Both the position numbers and the translations under genes were made by a program. The notes under the pieces are model-generated. The model was not told the origin of the DNA and did no database searches. It saw only the letters and a program-made list of their open reading frames with translations. From Hungatella sp. UBA7603 (GTDB lineage: Bacteria; Bacillota; Clostridia; Lachnospirales; Lachnospiraceae), in assembly GCA_002478865.1 (NCBI GenBank), contig DLJZ01000022.1:1-49347 (forward strand): a stretch of DNA of 49,347 bases, written 5' to 3'. Numbering within the stretch: position 1 is the first letter of the stretch; each line of letters begins with the position of its first letter. Shown piece after piece: positions 33,601 to 42,126 of this stretch.

Positions 33601-35031
33601 TTATGTAAATATAAACGCGAAATTTGCGATAAAAACTTCATCCCCTTTTTTTAATGTCACTGTTTCATTGGTTTCTAGTATCCTACCGTTTATCGATGTT
33701 CCGTTGGTGGAGTTTAAATCACATAGCTGATATTCCTCACCTGCACGGTCAATTCTAGCATGAATTCTGCTTATCGTCTCACCCTCAAGAACATAATCCA
33801 CCAGACCTTCCTGCTTCCCAATTAGGTAAGGAACATAAGAGATTGTAATATCTGGTACTTCACTCCCTACCGCTCTAAGATACCTGGCATTACGATCCGC
33901 AGTTGTATCTGTCAAAAGAACTGTTTGCATTATCTCCTCTTCTTTTTCTTCCTCTAATTGATGAGCTGGCTCGTTTGCTTCCTCAACAAATGCCATCTGC
34001 CAATCATACCGCTCTTCCTTCAAATTTGATTTATCTTCTCTTTTTATATTTTCTTTTAGAGATCGCTCCTCTTTGTAAGACCGTTCCTCTTTAAAAGATC
34101 GCTCGTCTTTGAAAGATCGTTCGTCTTTAAAAGATCGTTCGTCTTTATATGGCTTATGCTCTTTGCCCTGGCTTTTTCTACCGCCAGATAGGATTAAGGA
34201 GACCATTACCACTGCTCCCGCAATAAGAGGTCCATACCAGAACCGAACAATGGCGCTAATTCCAAAAAGCAGCCATAAGATGGCTGCCGACCCGGACATA
34301 GTTACAGCCATAAGAAACAGGGCTTTTACTGGGCTGATCCCAGCCTTTACCGTATCATTATTCTCAGGATTTCTACTTTCATACTTCTCATCTTCTCTCG
34401 TCACTATTCGGGGAGGAATGTCTGCGTGGAAACCTCTTGTGTTTTCCTCATTCCTGTTTTTCTTTTCAAACGCTTCTTTTTCTCTATCATTTGATTTGTT
34501 TTCGATGATCTCAATCAAGTCATTTATGCCATAGTTTTCCTTTAGACTCTCATGATAAAGCCCATAAGCCTTGACCACACACTCTTTATCCTGATGATTG
34601 ACTTTACCTAAAAGATAGCGCAAAAGCCCAGTCATCTCCTGTGAGAAATTTCCGTTCCTCCCTGGTATCAGGCATAGGAAAACTTTAAAACGCTCTGGCT
34701 CTACGTAAATATATTCTGGATCCAATAAAATCTGGTCTTCCTTTAAGAGATATGCCTCAAGCCTGGAAAGGGTGCTGGCAATTCCACCAATTAATTTTTT
34801 TAGCTCCTCTTCTCCAAGATTCCGATACTCCAAAATCCTGCTTAAGGATTGCTTTGAGGTAATTTCATAGTAACAGGAACTTTGACCATCTAGGTTTTTT
34901 AAATGGAACTTCAAAAGCCCCTCTATTTTATTCTTCTCCAGCATGGGAAGCTCAAATCCCTTATAATTTGGCTCTTCCGGGTCTATTATTAAATAATTAC
35001 TTTTCATTTCTCGTCTGTATGCTATTTTCAT
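33601..35031 (-). CDS. FHA-domain protein of the Tad locus (DUF6382-like N terminus)
   Basis: 476 residues. The N-terminal 170 residues resemble DUF6382, a domain often found ahead of FHA domains. Two membrane helices lie around residues 230-275. A charged stretch with hexapeptide repeats follows. The C-terminal 90 residues are an FHA phosphothreonine-binding domain (GETISRIHARIDR, LCDLNSTNGTSINGR). GGAGG lies 6 bases before the ATG, and the gene overlaps the preceding TadE-like gene by 35 bases. It may link Ser/Thr phosphorylation to pilus assembly; no kinase gene is adjacent. Confidence 0.85.
   Translation of the reverse strand: MKIAYRREMKSNYLIIDPEEPNYKGFELPMLEKNKIEGLLKFHLKNLDGQSSCYYEITSKQSLSRILEYRNLGEEELKKLIGGIASTLSRLEAYLLKEDQILLDPEYIYVEPERFKVFLCLIPGRNGNFSQEMTGLLRYLLGKVNHQDKECVVKAYGLYHESLKENYGINDLIEIIENKSNDREKEAFEKKNRNEENTRGFHADIPPRIVTREDEKYESRNPENNDTVKAGISPVKALFLMAVTMSGSAAILWLLFGISAIVRFWYGPLIAGAVVMVSLILSGGRKSQGKEHKPYKDERSFKDERSFKDERSFKEERSYKEERSLKENIKREDKSNLKEERYDWQMAFVEEANEPAHQLEEEKEEEIMQTVLLTDTTADRNARYLRAVGSEVPDITISYVPYLIGKQEGLVDYVLEGETISRIHARIDRAGEEYQLCDLNSTNGTSINGRILETNETVTLKKGDEVFIANFAFIFT
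34058..34147 (-). repeat. 18-bp tandem repeat within the FHA gene
   Basis: About five copies of an 18-base unit of the type AAAGATCGTTCGTCTTTA. On the minus strand each encodes a hexapeptide KDERSF or a variant (KEERSY, KEERSL). The three copies at the 34147 end are nearly identical, the others diverged. Confidence 0.85.
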
Positions 35032-35422
35032 CTTTTTCCTCCTGATCCAAAAGAGTCATCATTCGTATAAAATTTTCCGGGTCAAAGACGTCTTGCTCCA
35101 GGGACAGCTTCCACTTTCCTCCTGTCGCTACAGCTTTCACCTTCTTTCCGGTTATGGGATTTCCGGAAAGTTTAAGATCAAACTCATACCTCTCCCAGTA
35201 AAACGGTTTTCCCGCTCTTTTCTCTGCCCATGTAACAGCCTCCTCCAATGGCTCGGACTCATTGTGCCTTACTCTCTGGACCGCCTCTTGGACCGCCATG
35301 GCACCTGCAGTCTTATCTCTGACTCTATATGCTGCCTGAATGGAAACCAATAAAGCCCATAGAACAACCGCCATTACAATGGCAGCTTCCACCGTAAAAC
35401 TCCCTTGTAAACGTCTCTTCAT
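34997..35422 (-). CDS. TadE-like pseudopilin
   Basis: 141 residues. A short basic leader MKRRLQG precedes SFTVEAAIVMAVVLWALLV, a prepilin site G7|S8 with Glu12 at +5, then one membrane helix. The rest is an external domain. The ATG overlaps the stop of the upstream prepilin peptidase by four bases; a longer TTG frame is not supported. It is expected to be cleaved by a prepilin peptidase of this locus. Confidence 0.82.
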   Translation of the reverse strand: MKRRLQGSFTVEAAIVMAVVLWALLVSIQAAYRVRDKTAGAMAVQEAVQRVRHNESEPLEEAVTWAEKRAGKPFYWERYEFDLKLSGNPITGKKVKAVATGGKWKLSLEQDVFDPENFIRMMTLLDQEEKDENSIQTRNEK

Positions 35423-35853
35423 AAGATTACCAGGCAGATCCAAGCGGGAATCAAAAAAGGCAGAAAGGGAACGGATGCCTTTTTAATATCTTTTCCTTTT
35501 ATAAGGAAATAGAGATATAGACCGCCACAAAGAAATCCGCTTAAAAACACGCTATAAACCAATAATCTTAAATTCATAAAAAACCCCAAAAAGAGACCGC
35601 TGACTGCAAAAAACCACCCGTCTCCCTCTCCTAGTGCACCGTCCGTAAAACGACTGATCACTACCATGACTATTCCGATAAGGCTTCCTAACAACCTGTC
35701 ACTGACTTCCTGTCCGGTAAATAAAGTGAGGACGACACCCCCTACCCCGGCGGCAATTAACAACCAGATACTTATGGTTTTGGTTTTCGCATCCTGAAAA
35801 GCAGAGATAACAAGAAAGATGGTAAATACGATTTTATCTATGCCTACTGACAT
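35419..35853 (-). CDS. A24-family prepilin peptidase (second of the locus)
   Basis: 144 residues, about five membrane segments. The two catalytic aspartates are visible: Asp21 (SAFQDAKTKTIS) and Asp78 in the GxGD motif (GALGEGDGWF). It cleaves and possibly methylates prepilins at the cytoplasmic face. AGGAGG lies 8 bases before the ATG at 35853; the longer frame to 35886 overlaps the TadE-like gene. It sits between the two TadE-like genes. Confidence 0.85.
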   Translation of the reverse strand: MSVGIDKIVFTIFLVISAFQDAKTKTISIWLLIAAGVGGVVLTLFTGQEVSDRLLGSLIGIVMVVISRFTDGALGEGDGWFFAVSGLFLGFFMNLRLLVYSVFLSGFLCGGLYLYFLIKGKDIKKASVPFLPFLIPAWICLVIL

Positions 35854-35864
35854 GATGACACCTC

Positions 35865-36788
35865 CTAATGCGAACAATATGAACACGCTCCTAAGTGACG
35901 CACCGTCTCAATAGAAACAGCAGAAGCATATGAAATATTGGAAGAGCAGTTTTGATCCGAATGATATTTTTCTCCTGATGGCATGATATAAACTCGGCCG
36001 CCCCCTTCCGTTTTAGGCCCACACCGGCTGCAAGGCTTGTATGTACTACCGGACGAGTTGCGCATATTCTCCAGTTCATCTTGGGTTACTGACTTTAAAT
36101 CATTAAATAGATAATGACATCTTCTTGACTTGTGATATCTTGTACTGCTCTTTCCCACATAGACGATTTCCTCTGACTCCATTGCTTGTTCTCCCTTTCC
36201 TCCCTCCTTACCAATCCAGGCTCTGCGAGTAGATCTGGCTGTCATAGGTACATTTTTTAATCCAAATACAGAAAAGGGAAGCTTAACTTTGTAATTCATA
36301 ATGAGATCAATTGTCTTATCATCTCTAAGAATTGATGATCTGGAGAATGAGATCCCTTCAATCCTCCTCATATCTACTTTATCTTCTACCCTTTTCCTGG
36401 TATAAAAAAGCACCCCTTCGCCTGCAAGACTCTTTAATATTTCTTTTTGAATCCCAGTCATTTTAGAAGTGCTTTCTGGATTGTCCCCTTCTCCCTTTTG
36501 GAGCAGGTAGGCATATTGGCTTAAATCTTCTCCCACCCCTTCAAGAGCCGTCTGAACCTGTCGATTGATATTCATAATTTCCATTGGCATCATCATTAAT
36601 ATCATGAAAAATATAAACAAGGGCAGAGCCATGGCGGCCTCAATGGTTAAGCTTCCTTCTTTTTTAATCCGAAAGACAGATGATAATACCCTTTTTACAG
36701 AAGGCCTGATATGATTTATGGGGACTTGTACCTGGAGAGTTACAATTTTTTTATTATTCATTCCTTTAGACTCCCTGAAAAAGGGCAT
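35865..36788 (-). CDS. TadE-like protein with a duplicated Cys-rich tail
   Basis: 307 residues. The prepilin-type site is G45|S46 with Glu50 at +5, followed by a membrane helix. After an external domain, the C-terminal 90 residues hold two related Cys/His motifs: VYVGKSSTRYHKSRRCHYL ending PCSRC, and VYIMPSGEKYHSDQNC ending ACSYC. These resemble the YHxxxC...CxxC tails on some secreted nucleases. GGAGG lies 9 bases from the ATG at 36788, chosen over an ATG two codons earlier. Confidence 0.82.
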   Translation of the reverse strand: MPFFRESKGMNNKKIVTLQVQVPINHIRPSVKRVLSSVFRIKKEGSLTIEAAMALPLFIFFMILMMMPMEIMNINRQVQTALEGVGEDLSQYAYLLQKGEGDNPESTSKMTGIQKEILKSLAGEGVLFYTRKRVEDKVDMRRIEGISFSRSSILRDDKTIDLIMNYKVKLPFSVFGLKNVPMTARSTRRAWIGKEGGKGEQAMESEEIVYVGKSSTRYHKSRRCHYLFNDLKSVTQDELENMRNSSGSTYKPCSRCGPKTEGGGRVYIMPSGEKYHSDQNCSSNISYASAVSIETVRHLGACSYCSH

Positions 36789-36807
36789 GATCATCTGCCT
36801 CCTTCCT

Positions 36808-38694
36808 TTAATACGCTTTTTCTGTTTTCACATCCAACGAATAAAAGGGATTGCTTCCTCCAAAAAAAATATGTTTTGTTTTTACTTTCCCTTTAATCTC
36901 AGCCTGATAGACACAGTTTTCCATAAGAAAATCTTCCTGATTTTTGCTAAGATTCCATTGAATGATATCCATGAGACGATAGGTTTGCACCTGTTGTTTT
37001 CCAAGAAAAAGTAAAAGCTTTAAATAACCGGTATAGTCTAGTCCCTTATCGCCTCCCTTACCGCCATCCGTTTTTCCCTTTTTTCCAAGTTCCAGCAAAT
37101 TAGATAAAGTCAGATTCCAGGTATCCTTTGATTTTACAAAAGCTACTTTTTTTCCTTCTAGAAGCATTCTAACGTCCACAATTGCTTCTCCTAAGGCCCA
37201 CACTCCCATAATAAAAAATGCTACCACTCCCGCAAGAGGGGCCGCTCCGGTAACACCAGTAATCACGCCTGCCAAAGCATTGGCTTCTTCCCTTTTTTGA
37301 GGATCCGAAAGAATATGAATGAGATTCATTCCTTCTCTGATGGCAACAATTTCAGTAACTACCGTTTTTAAATTATCTTCATCCTGTTTCTTTCCCCCTA
37401 TCAGATACTCCATTTCATACTTATAATCTTTTTCTTCTGCGGAACAAAAGTTTGTCAAAAACCGGCTGCTATACTCTTCAAATATAATTCGCTCTAGTAG
37501 ATTTAACTTACTTCCATCCCCATCTTGCATGGAGGCAGACGGAAATGAGTTCCCGTTTAAGACTCCCTTTGATACTTCACTTCCTTCTGGAAGCACCAGG
37601 GTCAGAAGTCCTTTTTGCGCAAAGCCTACAACCTGTTCTAAGATCTTTTGTTTTTCCGGCTCCTTTACCCCATTGGAATACGACAAAGCCGGGATTTGAA
37701 TCCGATCCCAGATAGTATCAACAGACCCCCATAACTCGGTCAAATCTGGTCCTTCGTCATCCTCATCGACATAAACCCAATTATCAATGATATCTTCCAC
37801 TTTATCGGCTCGTTCTATTGCCTGTTCTATTATGGGCTGTTGCAGATTCATCTTCTCTGTAAGAGCCTCAACTTGTTTTCTTCGAGCTCCGTCCTGATTT
37901 ACATAAGAATCATAACTATTAGCCTCTTCAGAAATTGCCTTTTGCATATTGGAGCTAATATCTTTTGTTAGAGCTTTCTTTTTACGGTTGGTCTCTTCCA
38001 GATTCTTTTTCAATTCATCTGCAAGTTTCCCGTATTTACTAACGAGGGAGGGAATCCGTTCCATCTCTCGTTTTAGCTTCTTAGCCTTATCCTTAAATCC
38101 ACTACCATCGTAATTGCTTATCTCATTTTGTGCTTCCTGCCAGTATTCCTTTTGTGCTCTTAAACAGTCATTGATATCTTCAAGGGCCCGCTCCAGGCGA
38201 ACTGCTTCCTTTGTATGCTCGGTATAAGACTGAGACAAACTATCGACGGAAGAAGCCTCTTTTATATTTTTTAATATGTCCTCAGCGCCTTGCGAATCAG
38301 GCATATCCTTTATAATGCCATATTTCATATAATCAAGAATTTCCTGATTGAGATGTGCTCCACCGTCATCCGTTATAGACACTTTATCAAGGATCTCTGA
38401 CGACTCCACCTCCATGGAATACCAGCCCGAGCTGTCCATATATGGCTCCATATATTGATTCCAGGAATCTAAAATATCACTTTCATCCCCTGCTTCAAGA
38501 AGAAACAGCCGGTACTCATCCCACGCCTCTCTATGGTATTCACTAAACACGGAATCCATAGCAGAATCTGCTGCAAGCTTTAAATAGCATCTTGCCCCAG
38601 CCGTACGTGCGGACTCTATAAGTCCGCACATGAGACTGAAGATGCACAAAAGAGCTAGACTTAAAAATACGGTAATCTGCCCGCTTTTCCGCAT
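36808..38694 (-). CDS. DUF5702 / TadG-like protein
   Basis: 628 residues. The N terminus MRKSGQITVFLSLALLCIF is the signature of DUF5702, a Firmicute relative of TadG, with an N-terminal membrane helix. The middle 300 residues are strongly helical and coiled-coil-like, and a hydrophobic pair near residues 470-510 (TGAAPLAGVVAFFIMGVWAL) may be another membrane hairpin. It lacks the +5 Glu of the pilins. GAGGTG lies 5 bases before the ATG, which overlaps the Flp stop by one base (TAATG). Confidence 0.8.
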   Translation of the reverse strand: MRKSGQITVFLSLALLCIFSLMCGLIESARTAGARCYLKLAADSAMDSVFSEYHREAWDEYRLFLLEAGDESDILDSWNQYMEPYMDSSGWYSMEVESSEILDKVSITDDGGAHLNQEILDYMKYGIIKDMPDSQGAEDILKNIKEASSVDSLSQSYTEHTKEAVRLERALEDINDCLRAQKEYWQEAQNEISNYDGSGFKDKAKKLKREMERIPSLVSKYGKLADELKKNLEETNRKKKALTKDISSNMQKAISEEANSYDSYVNQDGARRKQVEALTEKMNLQQPIIEQAIERADKVEDIIDNWVYVDEDDEGPDLTELWGSVDTIWDRIQIPALSYSNGVKEPEKQKILEQVVGFAQKGLLTLVLPEGSEVSKGVLNGNSFPSASMQDGDGSKLNLLERIIFEEYSSRFLTNFCSAEEKDYKYEMEYLIGGKKQDEDNLKTVVTEIVAIREGMNLIHILSDPQKREEANALAGVITGVTGAAPLAGVVAFFIMGVWALGEAIVDVRMLLEGKKVAFVKSKDTWNLTLSNLLELGKKGKTDGGKGGDKGLDYTGYLKLLLFLGKQQVQTYRLMDIIQWNLSKNQEDFLMENCVYQAEIKGKVKTKHIFFGGSNPFYSLDVKTEKAY

Positions 38695-38879
38695 TAGTAC
38701 ACCTCTTTTGACTGATTATCAATCTGTTTAAAAGTAAGCTCTAAAAGCGCGTTGATTCTATCCTTAAAAATAATAACAAGACCTATTAATACCACTAGAA
38801 TCAATACAACTTCAATTACGCCTACGCCATCTTCTTCTCTCATAAAATCCATAAACTGAGTCTTTAAATATGCGATCAT
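38694..38879 (-). CDS. Flp-like major pilin
   Basis: 61 residues. A 17-residue leader ending REEDG precedes VGVIEVVLILVVLIGLVIIF; cleavage after Gly18 would place Glu at +5, the rule for type IVb pilins. The remainder is a short amphipathic helix. It would polymerise into the Tad pilus after processing by one of the two prepilin peptidases. GGGAGGTGA lies close before the ATG. Confidence 0.88.
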   Translation of the reverse strand: MIAYLKTQFMDFMREEDGVGVIEVVLILVVLIGLVIIFKDRINALLELTFKQIDNQSKEVY

Positions 38880-38894
38880 TTTCTCACCTCCCTT

Positions 38895-40157
38895 CTAATA
38901 AAATGACAGAAACGCTGGAAGTACTATCATGGCCATAACCACGCCCAGCATAAGAAACAACGGAAACAAAAGTTTGGTTCCTGCCTCTTCTCCCAGCCTT
39001 TTAGCCATGTTTTTTCTTTGCTCAAAAGCGGAGATCATCTCAAGCTCCAGCGCGTGGCGAAGCTGCCTGCTGCCATTTTTCTGGCTCTGCTCCAATAGCG
39101 CAGAAAGTTTCAAATAGGGCTGAAGGCTGCATCGCCTGCCAAACTCACCAAATGCCTTGCTTTCTGACACCCCACTTCCAAGCTGAGATGCCGTTTTCAA
39201 CATCTCTTCGTATACGGGCCTGGCTTTTCTTTTGCCTTCTTTGACACTAGAATCATAACCTGCTACAATTCGTTCCCAGGCCCCTCTTACCGTAAGACCA
39301 GCACCAATATAGACCAACAGCTTTGAAATCACTTCAGAATAATCAAGAAGTAACTGTTGTTCTCTTTTTTTTGCCTGATTCTGCTTATCTGTACTTACCT
39401 TTACGTGAAGCAGTAGTGCCATGAATATACCAAGAAAAGGAAACAATCGATGGCTATTATCCTCTTTAGAAGAATAGGTAAGAGAATGTCCTTCATAATC
39501 ATTAGGCAATTGTAGATAATCGTCCGTCTGCTGCTTTTGGTCTTCTTTTTCCGCCCAGTTTAAAAATTCATTCTCCGCTTTTTCTTGTGCCGTACGTATT
39601 GGAGGATAAACCATTAAGTGAAAACGATAGGTAAACTCCTCGGTACCATCTGAGGCTCGTGCAATGATTGTGACCGGCTCTCCTGCTTCATTTGTCTGCT
39701 CGTTATGTACGGTTCCAAGAGAATCCACCAGCTCTGCATTGTCTGTTTCCCAATTAATCTTGATTCCATAATTACTGAGTTTGCTTATAAGGTTTAGATT
39801 TTTCCTTATTTCTAAAAGGGAAGCATTTTCTCCAAGCATCTGAATCTCTAGCTGGGGTTTGATTTTTTCAAATATCTTCTTTGCTTCTTCCTTGGTATAG
39901 CGCTTCTCGCGGACTGGTATCTTAACTGGTATCTTTTTATTTTCCTCTTCTTTATTTAAGCCGGTTATTTGAAGCTCATAAGTAGTCTCCCCCTGGCCTG
40001 GGGCCGCCCTTTTTAATCCGGCACCACTTAAGCCGCCACCAACTCCCATAGCTGAAGAAATCTCTATTAAGGCATACAAAAGAAAACCTGCTGCCACACA
40101 AGCTACCTGAGTCTTTGTAAAGGTAATGTTCCATTTCCCTATAAATCTTTTAAACAT
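38895..40157 (-). CDS. TadC-like platform protein with an extracytoplasmic domain
   Basis: 420 residues. The C-terminal 180 residues are a type II secretion F domain (LLLDYSEVISKLLVYIGAGLTVRGAWERI). Between an N-terminal membrane helix at about 16-36 and the next helix near 240 lies a 200-residue extracytoplasmic part. Its later half (INWETDNAELVDSLGTV, VTIIARASDGTEEFTYRF) resembles a small bacterial Ig-like domain. Platform proteins pass torque from CpaF to pilin insertion. It lies nine bases after TadB. Confidence 0.85.
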   Translation of the reverse strand: MFKRFIGKWNITFTKTQVACVAAGFLLYALIEISSAMGVGGGLSGAGLKRAAPGQGETTYELQITGLNKEEENKKIPVKIPVREKRYTKEEAKKIFEKIKPQLEIQMLGENASLLEIRKNLNLISKLSNYGIKINWETDNAELVDSLGTVHNEQTNEAGEPVTIIARASDGTEEFTYRFHLMVYPPIRTAQEKAENEFLNWAEKEDQKQQTDDYLQLPNDYEGHSLTYSSKEDNSHRLFPFLGIFMALLLHVKVSTDKQNQAKKREQQLLLDYSEVISKLLVYIGAGLTVRGAWERIVAGYDSSVKEGKRKARPVYEEMLKTASQLGSGVSESKAFGEFGRRCSLQPYLKLSALLEQSQKNGSRQLRHALELEMISAFEQRKNMAKRLGEEAGTKLLFPLFLMLGVVMAMIVLPAFLSFY

Positions 40158-40166
40158 GGCTTCTCC

Positions 40167-41045
40167 TTATATCTCAATACTCATAATCTTCCTTGAAATG
40201 AAAAATGCCAATACATAAAGTACCATGCAGACAGTCATTACAACTTTACCAATTGCTGTGGTATACATAAGCTGAAAGAACCCTGGAGATGTCAAATCAA
40301 TATAAATCACTATAAAAAATGGAATCATATTCATAACCTTTTGCTCAAACTGCTTTGAGGTTGACATGGTTATTATCTCCTGTCGAACGGATATCTTGTC
40401 CCGTATAATATTGGCTGAATGACTGATAATGGAGACCAACTCCCCGCCGCTACGCTTTGCAGCTACAAAGACCTCAGCAAAATTTTTCACATCATCCAGA
40501 CCGCTTCTAGTTGCAAACTCCATCAAAGCCTGTTCCACAGAACGGTTGATTTTTATCTGATTTTCGATATGTTTAAACTCTAGAGTAATGAGCCCGTCTT
40601 CTCCAAAGAGCAGCTTAAGCTCTCTCACCGAGGAGGAAAAGGCGTTCTCCACAGAGTAACCGGCACTTAAAAAGGAAGATAACAATGAAATTCCTTCTTT
40701 GAATTCAACATTAAGCTGTTCAAGCCTTTTTTCTCTTAGTTCTTTTGTTTTTAAAATGGGATAAAGGATTCCGAATGGAATGAGAATAAGAAAAACCACT
40801 ATACTTCGATAAAACACATAAGCAAAAACTCCAGAAAGAGCCAGCCCCTGACCGCCGTATAGACACCACTGAATGGGTGTCATGACATAAATATCATATC
40901 TCAACGCCTGAGGCTTTGAGCTTTTCGGTGTTTTGAATGTTTCCAACTTTTTTAAGGCTTCCCTGTACCAACTTGTTGCCGTCTCTTTTTTGATAATCTT
41001 CTTCAAAGTGGTATAAGGGGTTAAGCCTGATTTCTCCATTTTCAT
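40167..41045 (-). CDS. TadB-like platform protein
   Basis: 292 residues from the start chosen. The F domain is clear: FKEGISLLSSFLSAGYSVEN, FAEVFVAAKRSGGELVSII and ISRKIMSIEI at the end. The start is uncertain. GGAGGTG lies 9 bases before the ATG at 41045, which would place the first 50 codons inside the 3' end of cpaF in another frame. A TTG at 40904 or an ATG at 40883, close to the cpaF stop, are alternatives. It works with TadC as the inner-membrane platform. Confidence 0.85.
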   Translation of the reverse strand: MKMEKSGLTPYTTLKKIIKKETATSWYREALKKLETFKTPKSSKPQALRYDIYVMTPIQWCLYGGQGLALSGVFAYVFYRSIVVFLILIPFGILYPILKTKELREKRLEQLNVEFKEGISLLSSFLSAGYSVENAFSSSVRELKLLFGEDGLITLEFKHIENQIKINRSVEQALMEFATRSGLDDVKNFAEVFVAAKRSGGELVSIISHSANIIRDKISVRQEIITMSTSKQFEQKVMNMIPFFIVIYIDLTSPGFFQLMYTTAIGKVVMTVCMVLYVLAFFISRKIMSIEI

Positions 41046-42114
41046 AATCAGCCACCTCCACAATCGACAGGACCCGCCTGCTTTTATCTCTTAATCTTCC
41101 AAGATGTATTATAATATCAATGGCCGCTGCAATCTGACTTCTCACCGCAGGAAGAGGGATATCCGCCCCCATGAGCACCATGGTTTCTAACCTTGACAAC
41201 ATATCTTTGGGACTATTACCATGACCTGTGCTAAGGCTTCCGTCATGCCCTGTATTCATGGCTGAAATCATATCAAGCGCTTCTTTTCCTCTTACCTCTC
41301 CAATGATAATGCGGTCTGGGTTCATTCGCAGGGAAGCTTTTATCAGGTCACCTATGGTCACCTCTCCTTCGCCTTCTCCGTTTGCCCCTCTCGTCTCAAG
41401 CCTGACCAGATTCTTTATCTGAGTGATCTTAAGCTCTGCGGAATCTTCAATGGTTACAATTCTTTCATCCTTTGGAATATAGGAAGATAGTGCATTTAAA
41501 AATGTACTTTTTCCCGAATTGGTGCCCCCGCAGACAAAGATGTTATACCCAGCCTCTACAATTGCCTTCAAAAAATTCGCCGATTCGCGGGTAACGGAAC
41601 CGTATGTTAAAAGCTTTGCCATGGTAATTGGCTCTGGGAATTTTCGAATGGTGACAGCAGGTCCATCCAGAGCAATGGGAGGAAGCACTACATGAACCCT
41701 GGAGCCGTCCAAAAGTCTGGCATCTGCAATTGGCCTTGATACATTCACCGTACGGTTTACCCGGCTTACAATTTGCTGAATGGTATCCTCAAGCTGTTCC
41801 TGGCTTTCAAAGGTCCTGCCCCACAGCTCCATGCTTCCATTCCTCTCTAGAAAAACACAATCGGCTCCATTGACCATAATCTCTGTCACCTGTCTGTCAT
41901 CCACCAATTCCTGGAGTGCTCCCAACCGCCGGAAGGAATCAAAAAGCCTGCTGCGAAGCTCTATTTTTTCTTTTAAGGGAAGAAAGTGATTCTGACCGTA
42001 TTCCAGAATCTTACGGTCTATTATGGCATACAGCTCTTCATCTGTGATCTGCTGCTGCTCATTTAACTCTCTCATGATCTCTTCCCGCATCTTCCTTCGC
42101 ATTTCTTCTTCCAT
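40894..42114 (-). CDS. cpaF: CpaF/TadA secretion ATPase
   Basis: 406 residues. Walker A is GGTNSGKSTFLNAL near residue 195, the Asp box/Walker B region is PDRIIIGEVRGKEALDM, and the His box is GHDGSLSTGHGNS. This is the hexameric motor that drives Tad pilin assembly. The C-terminal GSLKKVGNIQNTEKLKASG extension is usual in Clostridial members. AAGGAG lies before the ATG, 12 bases after the CpaE-like gene. Confidence 0.96.
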   Translation of the reverse strand: MEEEMRRKMREEIMRELNEQQQITDEELYAIIDRKILEYGQNHFLPLKEKIELRSRLFDSFRRLGALQELVDDRQVTEIMVNGADCVFLERNGSMELWGRTFESQEQLEDTIQQIVSRVNRTVNVSRPIADARLLDGSRVHVVLPPIALDGPAVTIRKFPEPITMAKLLTYGSVTRESANFLKAIVEAGYNIFVCGGTNSGKSTFLNALSSYIPKDERIVTIEDSAELKITQIKNLVRLETRGANGEGEGEVTIGDLIKASLRMNPDRIIIGEVRGKEALDMISAMNTGHDGSLSTGHGNSPKDMLSRLETMVLMGADIPLPAVRSQIAAAIDIIIHLGRLRDKSRRVLSIVEVADYENGEIRLNPLYHFEEDYQKRDGNKLVQGSLKKVGNIQNTEKLKASGVEI

Positions 42115-42126
42115 GCTTACCTCTCC

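Noticed and set aside
34058..34147. Possible CRISPR-like array
   Set aside because: The 18-base units are directly adjacent without spacers and keep a coding frame; this is a protein repeat.
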